Notes: generated by a model from the sequence alone, not told the origin. DNA of 64,000 nucleotides from an uncultured Bacilli bacterium (GCA_934162665.1 CAKPJN010000002.1:111126-175125), one strand, 5' to 3'; shown: positions 54,159-61,945, numbered from the stretch's first letter. Program-made: numbers and translations.

Positions 54159-54185
54159 ACCAGCAATTAAAGAGGGGGGATCTTT

Positions 54186-55088
54186 ATGCAAGAGTTTAGA
54201 AACTGTGATCAATTTAAATCTTTCATGAAAAAAGAAGCAAAAAGATTAAATATAAATATATCAAATGTATATAGTACTTTTATTTCGAGATGCTTTTTAC
54301 AAAGAATCAGTAAAGAGAATACTAAAGAGATTATAATTAAGGGAAGTTCCGCAGAAATAGCTTATCTCGGTAGATTAGTGCGAGCAATTACTGATGTAGA
54401 TATCGCAACATTTAAGAACTTTGAAGTAAATAAAGAACTATTAAATAAAATTATGAATAATAATGATAATGACATATTTAATTTTAAATTAGTTAAGGAT
54501 ATTAGTAGAACTCAAACAGGTATATATAAAATATCACTTGAAGGAAATTATGAAAAAATAAGTCAACCATTAGGAATCGATTTGCAAGAAAATTATTCTA
54601 GATTAATAGAACCATCAGTAAAAATTATGCCTCCAATATTTGAAGGTGATGAACCATTTGAAATGTATGTACCATCATTTGAAGAATATTTGGCAGAAAA
54701 ATTATGTATTATTGTAGAAAGTAACAAACAAGATGTTTTAAATACTCGAGTAAAAGATTTCTATGATATTTATGAATTGCATGGAGGAAAGTATGACTCG
54801 GATAAACTAACAGAATATTTTAAAAAAATGTTAAGACTAAGAAATAAAATAAGAATAGAAAATGCCGAGACAATCAATCTTAATAAAGACTTTATAAATA
54901 ACCATCTTGATATTTGGGAAAAGACAAAAATAAAATATGATTTCTTAGATAAGGAAATTGACTTAGAGGGAGCAGTTTACTATACACGAGCAGTCCTAAG
55001 AGAACAATTACAAAAAAATGGACAGGAAATGAGTGACATTATAGCTACACAATATGAAGATAAAGCATATCAAAAACAACAAAAGTAA
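54186..55088 (+). CDS. AbiEii-like nucleotidyltransferase
   Basis: The 300 residues match the AbiEii/MNT-like fold: 'I-I-I-K-G-S-S-A-E-I-A-Y' then ITDVDIAT (the G-S...D-x-D catalytic set, here D-V-D near residue 80), and the later 'A-E-K-L-C-I-I-V-E-S...R-V-K-D-F-Y-D-I-Y-E-L' helix of the family. AbiEii is the toxin of type IV toxin-antitoxin pairs with AbiEi; no AbiEi-like gene is adjacent, so this copy is an orphan. GAGGGGGG site and its own promoter and terminator. Confidence 0.75.
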   Translation: MQEFRNCDQFKSFMKKEAKRLNINISNVYSTFISRCFLQRISKENTKEIIIKGSSAEIAYLGRLVRAITDVDIATFKNFEVNKELLNKIMNNNDNDIFNFKLVKDISRTQTGIYKISLEGNYEKISQPLGIDLQENYSRLIEPSVKIMPPIFEGDEPFEMYVPSFEEYLAEKLCIIVESNKQDVLNTRVKDFYDIYELHGGKYDSDKLTEYFKKMLRLRNKIRIENAETINLNKDFINNHLDIWEKTKIKYDFLDKEIDLEGAVYYTRAVLREQLQKNGQEMSDIIATQYEDKAYQKQQK

Positions 55089-55109
55089 GAACGTTAAGTT
55101 CTTTTTTTC
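55087..55109 (+). terminator. Terminator after the AbiEii-like gene
   Basis: AAGAAC (55087-55092) pairs with GTTCTT (55098-55103), followed by TTTT. Confidence 0.6.
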
Positions 55110-55132
55110 ATAAATTAATATAGGTGATTAAA

Positions 55133-55432
55133 ATGTATGAAAGAATACCAAGAAGAATTATTGTAGATGCCGGACATGGCGGAGAAGATCCAGGATCAAT
55201 AGAAAATGGATTACAGGAGAAAGATTTGAATTTACAAGCAGCACAATATATGTATAAAAGATTACAAGAGTTAGGAATACCAGCGACTATTGTAAGAGAT
55301 AGTGATGAAACACTTCCAAAGGACGCAAGAATAAGGAGAATATTACAAGAAATAGGTAATGATAATGTAATTTTAGTATCTAACCACATGAATGCAGGAG
55401 GTGGCGATAGTCAAAGTGTAACGAATGTATAA
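55133..55432 (+). pseudogene. N-acetylmuramoyl-L-alanine amidase, interrupted by a mobile element
   Basis: The first 90 or so residues are a good Amidase_3 start: zinc His in VDAGHGGEDPG, Glu in LQEKDLNL and the second His in VSNHMNAGGGD. After GGGD the frame reads seven unrelated residues and stops. The catalytic C-terminal half, which family members need, is missing. The cut coincides with the left end of the mobile element, so the gene was split by integration and its 3' half probably lies beyond the right window edge. Start at 55133 behind AGGTGAT. Confidence 0.8.
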
Positions 55433-55474
55433 CAATTAAAGCTAAATAAATTTAGAAAGAAATGGAGACCTGTT

Positions 55475-55825
55475 ATGAATATTAGTTACACTAAGAAAGG
55501 TGATTATTTATTGCCAGATTTAATATTAGAAAATAAAAAACAATATAATATAGGAAAATATGGATTATTAAGATTAAATTATATTAAGAAAGAAAAGTTA
55601 GGATTATATTTTGATTTACTGGTTAATGATAAATTAAATGAATATCTTCATAATATCGATACTATTGTTATGGAGATGGTGCAGAAGTTAATTAAAGAAC
55701 TAGCTGAAAAAGAAAATATTACTGAAGAATTTAAAAGTAGTAATCAAATGTTATGGATAGGTAAAATGAATAATATAAAAGATATAGCAGAAGAAGCAAT
55801 TTTAAAGGAATATATCTATGCGTGA
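55475..55825 (+). CDS. tnpV: TnpV family transposon protein
   Basis: The 116 residues match TnpV throughout: 'I-S-Y-T-K-K-G-D-Y-L-L-P-D-L' , 'I-G-K-Y-G-L-L-R-L-N-Y-I-K' , 'L-N-E-Y-L-H-N-I-D' and QMLWIGKMNNIKDIAEE. TnpV is a small protein carried by Tn4451-type elements with large serine recombinases; its role is unclear, an accessory excision function having been suggested. AAATGGAGACCT precedes the ATG. It overlaps the next gene by 8 bases. Confidence 0.85.
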   Translation: MNISYTKKGDYLLPDLILENKKQYNIGKYGLLRLNYIKKEKLGLYFDLLVNDKLNEYLHNIDTIVMEMVQKLIKELAEKENITEEFKSSNQMLWIGKMNNIKDIAEEAILKEYIYA

Positions 55826-56117
55826 TATAACTGATAAAGAATTTGAAGAAAAATATTTACATTTCTATAACAATGTAAATGATTATTTAAATAATTATGT
55901 TATACCTGATTTAGTGTCATTTTATTTAGCAAATGGATATAGTAGACATTGTTTATCAGATTGTCCTTTAAGAAATCATATTAACTCTGCAATAGATGTA
56001 TTTAATTGTAGATGTGATATGAATAAACTTATACCTAAGGTAAAAGAAATATTAAAAATTAAATATAATTTAGCAGTAAAAAATACAAGTCCTTTAAGAT
56101 TAAAAAGATATTATTAA
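55818..56117 (+). CDS. Conserved-looking element protein with Cys cluster, unknown
   Basis: This 99-residue protein overlaps tnpV by 8 bases, so it is coupled. It has a helical N-terminus rich in Tyr and Asn and a central Cys/His group (C-x3-C...H...C-x-C, about residues 46-66: HCLSDCPLRNH then FNCRCD) that could bind metal. The C-terminus is basic. I do not recognise the family. A terminator follows. Confidence 0.65.
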   Translation: MRDITDKEFEEKYLHFYNNVNDYLNNYVIPDLVSFYLANGYSRHCLSDCPLRNHINSAIDVFNCRCDMNKLIPKVKEILKIKYNLAVKNTSPLRLKRYY

Positions 56118-56124
56118 AGAAATT

Positions 56125-56152
56125 AACACTATCAGAAATGGTAGTGTTTTTA
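56125..56152 (+). terminator. Terminator after the tnpV pair
   Basis: A 9-bp stem (56125-56133 with 56140-56148, one wobble) and five T. It separates tnpV from the restriction-modification genes. Confidence 0.7.
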
Positions 56153-56198
56153 GTTGGTAGGAGTATGTTTATTGTCTAGCCAGCACTGAATTTGTACT

Positions 56199-56231
56199 CC
56201 CGTACGAAATTCGTATGTGGGAAATGTCCCA
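56199..56231 (+). promoter_or_regulatory. Overlapping hairpins upstream of the restriction-modification genes
   Basis: Hairpin A (56199-56221) is the palindrome TACGAAATTCGTA closed by CCC/GGG. Hairpin B (56218-56231) is TGGGA-AATG-TCCCA. They share the GGG and cannot both form. The region lies before the main -10, so as DNA it could be an operator; as RNA it would only matter for readthrough from tnpV. Confidence 0.4.
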
Positions 56232-56291
56232 AACCCTATAAAAAATTATATAAATTTCGCCCGAAGTCTGGTAAAAAAAAAACAAGTCTGT

Positions 56292-56297
56292 TATAAT
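56292..56297 (+). promoter_or_regulatory. -10 element of the restriction-modification operon
   Basis: A perfect TATAAT 26 bases before the first methyltransferase ATG; the best -35 at 17 bases is TGGTAA, which is weak. A repeated AAGTCTG sits on both sides of an A-run just upstream. Confidence 0.5.
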
Positions 56298-56317
56298 ATT
56301 TATAGGAGTGATATTTC

Positions 56318-57433
56318 ATGTTAAAATTGGCAACTTTATTTAGTGGAATAGGCGCAATTGAACAGGCTTTAAAAAATATGAAAATTGATTATAAAATAGA
56401 GTTTGCTTGTGATAATGGAGAAAGAGAATTACCTATTGATAAAAAAGAAATTGAAAAAAAATTAAAGAAATTAAATGAGAGTGAGAAGAAAAAATATATA
56501 GATAAATTATATGAAGAAACTGCTAAAGAAAATTTAATGGAAAAGTCCTATATGTTGAATTATAAAATAGATAAATCTAATTTTTATCAAGATGTAAGAT
56601 TTCTTGATGGAAGAAAATATAAAAATGAGATTGATTTATTAGTTGGTGGAAGTCCTTGTCAATCCTTTTCGGTTAATGGTAAAAGAGGTGGATTTGAGGA
56701 TACTAGAGGTACTTTGTTTTATGAATACGCTAGAATAGTTAAGGAATCTCAACCTAAGGTTTTTATATTCGAAAATGTACGAGGAATGTTAACTCATGAT
56801 AAAGGTGCAACTTGGGATACTATAAAAAATACATTTGAACAACTAAATTATGATATATATATAAAACATAATGAGTTTGGGAAAGAAGATCCAATTTTAA
56901 ATGCAATGGATTATGGTATACCACAAAATAGACAAAGAATATTTGTTGTAGGTTTTAGAAAAAATATTAAATTAAAAAAAGAATTTAAGTTTCCTAAAAA
57001 AATTAAGTTAACAACAACTATAAAAGATTATTTAGATGAAAATGTAGATGCAAAGTATTATTTGGGCCAAAAAGGATTTGATTTTGTTACCACTCATCCT
57101 AGTAGAGCACAAGTTGGGTGTGATGTAATGAGATGTCAAAAGGCTAATCAACAATTTAATTGGAACGGTGATTTTGTTTTTGAAGATTATGAAAAAATAA
57201 AAAGCAATAAAGAAATATTAGATAAAGCATATGTTGGTATGTGGAATAATAAAAAAGGCGTTGTAAGAAAAATAACCCCAAGAGAATGCTTGAGATTGAT
57301 GGGATTTAATGATGATTTTATAATTAGTATTAATGATCAAAATATGTATAGACAATCAGGTAATTCAATTGTTGTGAATGTACTAAAAGCTCTAGTTGAA
57401 GAAATAATTGCTACAGGAGTATGGGAGGAATAA
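56318..57433 (+). CDS. DNA (cytosine-5) methyltransferase, first copy
   Basis: The 371 residues contain the m5C methyltransferase motifs in order: I LFSGIGAIEQAL (SAM binding), IV GGSPCQSFS with the catalytic Cys, VI ENVRGM, VIII QNRQRIFVVG, and X RQSGNSIVVNVL. A charged helical insert of about 60 residues lies between motifs I and IV. It is probably the modification enzyme for one strand of the target. The target recognition region (about 230-310) differs from that of the second copy. It ends one base before the second copy's ATG. Confidence 0.95.
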   Translation: MLKLATLFSGIGAIEQALKNMKIDYKIEFACDNGERELPIDKKEIEKKLKKLNESEKKKYIDKLYEETAKENLMEKSYMLNYKIDKSNFYQDVRFLDGRKYKNEIDLLVGGSPCQSFSVNGKRGGFEDTRGTLFYEYARIVKESQPKVFIFENVRGMLTHDKGATWDTIKNTFEQLNYDIYIKHNEFGKEDPILNAMDYGIPQNRQRIFVVGFRKNIKLKKEFKFPKKIKLTTTIKDYLDENVDAKYYLGQKGFDFVTTHPSRAQVGCDVMRCQKANQQFNWNGDFVFEDYEKIKSNKEILDKAYVGMWNNKKGVVRKITPRECLRLMGFNDDFIISINDQNMYRQSGNSIVVNVLKALVEEIIATGVWEE

Positions 57434-57434
57434 A

Positions 57435-58595
57435 ATGTTAAGATTAGGTACGCTTTTTAGTGGAATTGGAGCTGTAGAACAGGCTTTAATAAGAATGAAT
57501 ATAAAACATGAAATTGTATTTGCTTGTGATAATGGAGATATAGACATAGACATTGACCTTGATGAAGAAAAGAAAAAAATATTTAAAATGACTTCAAAAA
57601 AAGAAAAAAAAGAATATGTTGATAAATTATATTCAAGCAAAAGTAGAAAGCAAAATTATGTTAAACAAAGTTATATTGCTAATTATAAAATTAAAGAGGA
57701 AGACTTTCATTTAGATATTAGATTATTAGATGGTAGAGATTATAAAAATAAGATAGATTTGTTGGTCGGTGGAAGTCCTTGTCAATCTTTTTCTTCGGTA
57801 GGATTTAGAGGTGGACTTGAGGATGTAAGAGGAACTTTATTTTATGAATATGCTAGAATCATTCAAGAAGTTCAACCAAAAGTTTTTATTTATGAAAATG
57901 TTCGTGGTTTAACAACACATGATAATGGAAATACTTGGAAAAAAATGAAAAAAGTTTTTACAAACACATTACATTACAATATAAGTGAACCACAAGTGTT
58001 AAATGCTGCTGACTATGGTATACCGCAAAATAGAAGAAGATTATTTGTAATTGGAATTAGAAAAGATTTAACTGCAAAAGAATTTGTTTATCCTAAAGAA
58101 TTAGGTATAGAAAATTTGAAATTTTATATGCAGGATATATTAGAAGATAATTGTAAATATGAAGAAAACGGTAAAAATTTTACATATTCTAAAAAAAATG
58201 GTAATATAATATTGAAAAAAGTTCCTGGTGAAGTAGATAAAAAATATACATTGACTCCAAAAGTTAGGGATTATGTGTTGAAATCAGGAACAAAAGGATT
58301 TAAAACATCTACTCAAATAGACATGAAAATTGCTAGAACTTTGTTAAGAACAATGACTCAACATCATAGAGCTGGAGTTGATAATTATATAACTATATCT
58401 GAAACTGATAAAGAAAAAGAAATACGTTCCTTAACAGAAAGAGAGTGTTTAAGATTAATGGGATTTCCAGATTCGTTTAAAATTGTTGTTTCAACACAAC
58501 AAATGATGAAACAGGCAGGAAATTCGATTGTGGTAGATGTTATGATGGCAATAATAAGAGAAATATATGAAACTGGTGTTTTTGATGAAGTTTAG
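57435..58595 (+). CDS. DNA (cytosine-5) methyltransferase, second copy
   Basis: The same motif set (LFSGIGAVEQAL, GGSPCQSFSS, YENVRGL, QNRRRLFVIG, KQAGNSIVVDVM) and the same insert type as the first copy show a tandem duplication with divergence, mainly in the recognition region. Two m5C enzymes in one system usually mean an asymmetric target with each enzyme methylating one strand. ATG at 57435 behind GGAGGAATAAA; the longer frame overlapping copy one is rejected. 386 residues. Confidence 0.95.
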   Translation: MLRLGTLFSGIGAVEQALIRMNIKHEIVFACDNGDIDIDIDLDEEKKKIFKMTSKKEKKEYVDKLYSSKSRKQNYVKQSYIANYKIKEEDFHLDIRLLDGRDYKNKIDLLVGGSPCQSFSSVGFRGGLEDVRGTLFYEYARIIQEVQPKVFIYENVRGLTTHDNGNTWKKMKKVFTNTLHYNISEPQVLNAADYGIPQNRRRLFVIGIRKDLTAKEFVYPKELGIENLKFYMQDILEDNCKYEENGKNFTYSKKNGNIILKKVPGEVDKKYTLTPKVRDYVLKSGTKGFKTSTQIDMKIARTLLRTMTQHHRAGVDNYITISETDKEKEIRSLTERECLRLMGFPDSFKIVVSTQQMMKQAGNSIVVDVMMAIIREIYETGVFDEV

Positions 58596-58609
58596 TAGAG
58601 GTAATAGTT

Positions 58610-59593
58610 ATGAATTTAGAACGTATAGATGCATTTGATATTAATTTTGTAGATTCAGCTGCAAGGAGGGAATTTAAATTAAATTCTTCGACTGGTATGG
58701 GTGAATCTAGAATATATATAGGAAATGATGAAGCAAAATATGATGAATTTTTTGAATTTGATAATGTAGAATATTTTGTTACTGAAAAGAAAGATTTATT
58801 AAAGTACATTGATGATGCCTACCAAGAATATATGTTTCCTTCGCAAGATTATCGTTCCGATGTTACGTCTATGTATAATGAATTAAAGAAGGAAACCGAA
58901 AATATACAAGAAGAATTACTTAAATATAAATTTAGAAAAACCTTTGATTCTCAAAATAGATATTATCTTGTATTAGTTGATGGTGGCGATAATAGAAAAA
59001 ATTATAATTATATTAGAAATATTGCGCTACCTCGTGTAACTAAATATTGCTTTATTAAATTTAAAGACAAAAATACAAATAAAATGTATATATATATGAG
59101 ACCAATCCTATTTAATGATTTAAAAGTTAAAGAGGAAATTGATGAAATTTTAATTGAAACAAATTCAGAGAATTCAGCAGAGAAAAAACAAATCAGAAGA
59201 TTAAAACAAGGAAAGTATAGACAAGCTTTATTAGAAAATATGCCATTTTGTCCTTTTACACATGTGGCAGATGATAGGATTTTAGTTGCATGTCATATAA
59301 AACCATTTTCTGCATGTAATAACGATGAAGAAAGATATGACTGTAAAAATGGTATTACAATGACTCCGACATATCATACTTTATTTGATTTAGGTTTTAT
59401 TTCATTTGAAGATGATGGAAAATTATTAGTATCTCCATTTTTGTCTAATATTACAAAACAAAGATTGAATTTAAAAGATGGGCAAAATATTAGATTACAA
59501 ACTGGTTCTGCTAAGTATTTAGAATATCATCGAAATAATATATTTTGTAAAATGCCTTCTTTGGATTTAAATAATATAGATATTGAGGATTAA
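58610..59593 (+). CDS. HNH restriction endonuclease
   Basis: The 327 residues have a novel-looking N-terminal part (1-200, probably DNA recognition) and an HNH_2-type domain: 'A-C-H-I-K-P-F-S-A-C' , then 'D-C-K-N-G-I-T-M-T-P-T-Y-H-T-L-F-D-L-G-F' near residues 225-262. The H...N...H ligands fit a beta-beta-alpha-metal nuclease. Place directly after two methyltransferases makes it the likely restriction enzyme. AGAGGTAATAG precedes it. The target is not readable from sequence. Confidence 0.85.
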   Translation: MNLERIDAFDINFVDSAARREFKLNSSTGMGESRIYIGNDEAKYDEFFEFDNVEYFVTEKKDLLKYIDDAYQEYMFPSQDYRSDVTSMYNELKKETENIQEELLKYKFRKTFDSQNRYYLVLVDGGDNRKNYNYIRNIALPRVTKYCFIKFKDKNTNKMYIYMRPILFNDLKVKEEIDEILIETNSENSAEKKQIRRLKQGKYRQALLENMPFCPFTHVADDRILVACHIKPFSACNNDEERYDCKNGITMTPTYHTLFDLGFISFEDDGKLLVSPFLSNITKQRLNLKDGQNIRLQTGSAKYLEYHRNNIFCKMPSLDLNNIDIED

Positions 59594-59595
59594 CG

Positions 59596-60102
59596 ATGCT
59601 AATTAGTGTAAATGATAAAATTAATTTTAATGATTTTAATGATGAAGAATTAATATCAGTATATGCGGAATGGATAAAAGAATTAAAGATACGTAATATA
59701 ATAAGAACAAGTAACATAGTGGGTGAAATTGGTGAATATTTAGCAATTAATTATTATAATAAAACTGCAGGTTTACCTAAGTTGGTTCCAGCAGCAATTT
59801 CAACAAAAAGCGTAGATGCGATTAGCAGTAATGGTGAAAGATATACAATTAAAACTGTTACAACTAATACAACAGGAGTATTTTACGGTGTTGATAGTTT
59901 TGAAAATAAATTGTTTGAAAAAGTAATAATTATTCAATTAGATAAAAAATTTGAACTAAAAAGAATTATTGAAATTGATTGGAAGATTTTTTATCAATTC
60001 AAACATTGGCATAGTAGAATGCAGGCATATAATATAAATATTACTAAAGACTTAATTAATAATTCAAAAATAATTTTTTCAAAAGAAGTAGTTAGAGATT
60101 AA
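59596..60102 (+). CDS. PD-(D/E)xK-like protein of the restriction-modification cassette
   Basis: The 168 residues carry 'G-E-I-G-E-Y-L-A' (near 41) and 'S-V-D-A-I-S-S-N-G-E-R-Y-T-I-K' (near 73-87), the pattern of small nucleases in which Asp and I-x-K form the active site; here the residue two before Lys is Thr, where others have Gln or Glu. It begins 2 bases after the HNH gene, so it is part of the operon. It may be a second nuclease subunit, a specificity factor or a helper. Confidence 0.65.
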   Translation: MLISVNDKINFNDFNDEELISVYAEWIKELKIRNIIRTSNIVGEIGEYLAINYYNKTAGLPKLVPAAISTKSVDAISSNGERYTIKTVTTNTTGVFYGVDSFENKLFEKVIIIQLDKKFELKRIIEIDWKIFYQFKHWHSRMQAYNINITKDLINNSKIIFSKEVVRD

Positions 60103-60120
60103 AAATATAATATTTTTCTT

Positions 60121-60157
60121 AAAAAGAAAAGATTCAGATTGTTACTGAATCTTTTTC
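60121..60157. terminator. Bidirectional terminator
   Basis: Perfect 11-bp stem AAAAGATTCAG (60127-60137) with its complement (60145-60155), with A/T runs on both sides. It sits between the convergent restriction cassette and PIN gene; the PIN stop codon lies in the stem. Confidence 0.75.
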
Positions 60158-60649
60158 TAATTCATCGATAAGATTATTAATATCTATTTCTGGTATTTGT
60201 GTAGTATGGCATTGTTTTAATAAATTACAGGCATCAATTGCATTTTTGCAAGAAATAATATTATTATCTTTCATTAATTTGATTATTTTTAATGTTCTCA
60301 ATACTTCGACGCCATTGTTTTCAGAATAATTTTTTAATCTATTATCACCAGTGGCAAGTATGCAATTATTATCTCTAGCTATAACAAAATTAAGTAAATC
60401 GTATGTAGATAATTTTTTCTCTATATAACTCAGATTGTTTACCTCCATTAATTGAGTTGCGGTTGCTGATATTACTTTAAATTTATTAATTAGTTTAACA
60501 TTACCAGTTTTTGAATTTATCTCGTCATTTTTAACCATATCACTTATAAATACATTATCAATATCAATAAATTTTTCTAATATATTAGCATTATTTAAGT
60601 CTGTTATTATATTGGTATCAGTAATTATTATCCTCGTTGTTATATTCAT
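60134..60649 (-). CDS. PIN-domain protein
   Basis: The 171 residues show the PIN acidic residues: Asp in IITDTNIITDL, Asp/Glu in ISDMVKNDEI, Asp in STYDLLNFVIARDNN and Asp in LATGDNRLKNY. PIN proteins are mostly metal-dependent RNases, often toxins. It overlaps the repressor-protease gene by 32 bases and has no site of its own for the ATG; an ATT codon further in, behind GAGGAT, is an alternative start. Being downstream and coupled, its dose is tied to the repressor. Confidence 0.75.
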   Translation of the reverse strand: MNITTRIIITDTNIITDLNNANILEKFIDIDNVFISDMVKNDEINSKTGNVKLINKFKVISATATQLMEVNNLSYIEKKLSTYDLLNFVIARDNNCILATGDNRLKNYSENNGVEVLRTLKIIKLMKDNNIISCKNAIDACNLLKQCHTTQIPEIDINNLIDELEKDSVTI

Positions 60650-61661
60650 CTACTGTAACCCCTAATAGCTCACAAGCTTTATTTACTGAAATTATTTCAT
60701 CGGCTTCCAACTTATATACTATTTTTTTAAATTGAAATGATGTTTCTGGTTGAATAGGTTTTGGATCGTTTTTTCCTATTCGTTGACTTAAAAATATGCT
60801 TAATTTTTTATATAAATATTCTGATATAATATTTAAATCTTTTAATCTATATACAATAGCAGTATAACTAACTTTAAATTCATTTTTGAATGCTGTTAAT
60901 TCAAAAAAGTTTATATTTCCTCTAGAATATCCAAATTCATTTATTATTGCTTCTTTTGGCATTAGTAATGCACTTGCAAATCTATTACATAGTCTTTCTT
61001 CATCTAATTCGTCATTATTAATATTTAGAATTAAATGTCCTAATTCATGAGCAATAGTAAATCTTTGTCTAGCTCCATCTTTTATACCATCCAATAAAAC
61101 AATAACTGGAATATTGTTTACTATTTCACTTAATCCGTCAAAATCATCAAAACGATTATCGGGATTTTTAATTTGGATTATAATAATTCCTAAATTTTCA
61201 AGAATATTAATTAAATCTGATATTGGTTGTTTGTTAGATATTTTTATATAATTTCTAAAATCATTCGCCGCTTTTTCAGCATCTTCTGAATTATTACATG
61301 AATATTTTTTCAATTTGATATTATCAGTATCTATATTATTCATATTTATAATTTCTAAATATTTAGCAACTTCATCTTGAATTAATTCTTCTAAAAGTTC
61401 TAGATTTTGACCAGTTAATCTTTTTTTCTTCCTAAATGAAGTAAATTTCATTTTTGGAGTATTATAAACTTTTAATAATTCAATAGATTTAACATTGTAT
61501 GCATTAGCAAAATCAATTAATTTTTTTGAATCTAGTAATATTTCTCCTTTTTCATATTTAGAAATGGCAGTAGCAGTCATATTAAGAAGATTACCTGCAT
61601 CTTTAAGTGATAGATTTTTTAATAATCTAATTCTTTTTAAATTCTTTCCAATCCCATCCAT
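60618..61661 (-). CDS. XRE repressor fused to ImmA/IrrE metallopeptidase
   Basis: The first 65 residues are a Cro/CI helix-turn-helix (LSLKDAGNLLNMTATAISKYEKGE). A linker follows, then an ImmA/IrrE zinc protease domain with AHELGHLIL (H-E-x2-H) and 'E-R-L-C-N-R-F-A-S-A-L-L-M-P' . In ICEBs1 the repressor ImmR and protease ImmA are separate; here one chain could repress and cleave itself. The C-terminal 80 residues are extra. 347 residues, transcribed from a good minus-strand promoter that faces the promoter of the small-gene operon. Confidence 0.88.
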   Translation of the reverse strand: MDGIGKNLKRIRLLKNLSLKDAGNLLNMTATAISKYEKGEILLDSKKLIDFANAYNVKSIELLKVYNTPKMKFTSFRKKKRLTGQNLELLEELIQDEVAKYLEIINMNNIDTDNIKLKKYSCNNSEDAEKAANDFRNYIKISNKQPISDLINILENLGIIIIQIKNPDNRFDDFDGLSEIVNNIPVIVLLDGIKDGARQRFTIAHELGHLILNINNDELDEERLCNRFASALLMPKEAIINEFGYSRGNINFFELTAFKNEFKVSYTAIVYRLKDLNIISEYLYKKLSIFLSQRIGKNDPKPIQPETSFQFKKIVYKLEADEIISVNKACELLGVTVDEYNNEDNNY

Positions 61662-61686
61662 ATTACCCTCACTCCTTACAGTTTAT

Positions 61687-61715
61687 ATTTTATCATGAAA
61701 AAGTAGAAATGTAAA
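61687..61715 (-). promoter_or_regulatory. Promoter of the repressor-protease/PIN operon
   Basis: On the minus strand TTTACA (61710-61715) and TAAAAT (61687-61692) with a 17-base spacer, just upstream of the GGAGTGAGGG site. Confidence 0.65.
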
Positions 61716-61717
61716 CT

Positions 61718-61734
61718 TAAATACTTGATATTTA
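61718..61734. promoter_or_regulatory. Likely operator between divergent promoters
   Basis: TAAATACTTGATATTTA is an inverted repeat with 6-bp arms and a 5-base centre. It covers the -35 of the plus-strand promoter and lies two bases upstream of the -35 of the repressor's own promoter, the normal place for an XRE-type repressor site. Confidence 0.5.
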
Positions 61735-61753
61735 CTAAATTATATGTTATTAT
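61725..61753 (+). promoter_or_regulatory. Promoter of the small-gene operon
   Basis: TTGATA (61725-61730) and TATTAT (61748-61753) with a 17-base spacer. The RNA would begin near 61760 and run about 185 bases before the first start codon, an unusually long leader for this genome. Confidence 0.6.
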
Positions 61754-61767
61754 TTCATTGTGAAGGT

Positions 61768-61876
61768 ACAAAAAAACAGTTTGCTCGCAACAAACTGTAC
61801 CTCTCAAACCACATTGAGAATATTAGAAGTATATAACTCCTAAATTAATCATATCATTTTTAATGATTAAAAACAA
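61768..61876 (-). ncRNA. Predicted antisense RNA over the small-gene operon leader
   Basis: A minus-strand promoter, TTGTTT (61871-61876) with TATGAT (61848-61853) at 17 bases, would start an RNA near 61841. A hairpin of 8 perfect bp (61776-61783 with 61791-61798, loop of 7) followed by a run of T on the minus strand would end it near 61768, giving about 75 bases. The whole RNA is complementary to the 5' part of the plus-strand leader, as in countertranscript control of plasmids. Confidence 0.5.
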
Positions 61877-61945
61877 TGAAATTTTAGAGGTTTAGTAATG
61901 CTTTACAGTATTTTCAAGAGTAAACAATGAAAGGAGGAAATACTT

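Noticed and set aside
61760..61860. T-box or other riboswitch in the small-gene leader
   Set aside because: No T-box sequence or specifier-like loop; the hairpin has its T run on the minus strand, and a promoter at the right distance on that strand explains it better as an antisense RNA terminator.
61760..61945. Type III (ToxIN-like) antitoxin RNA repeats
   Set aside because: There is no tandem array of 30-40-base repeats and no ToxN-like protein next to it.
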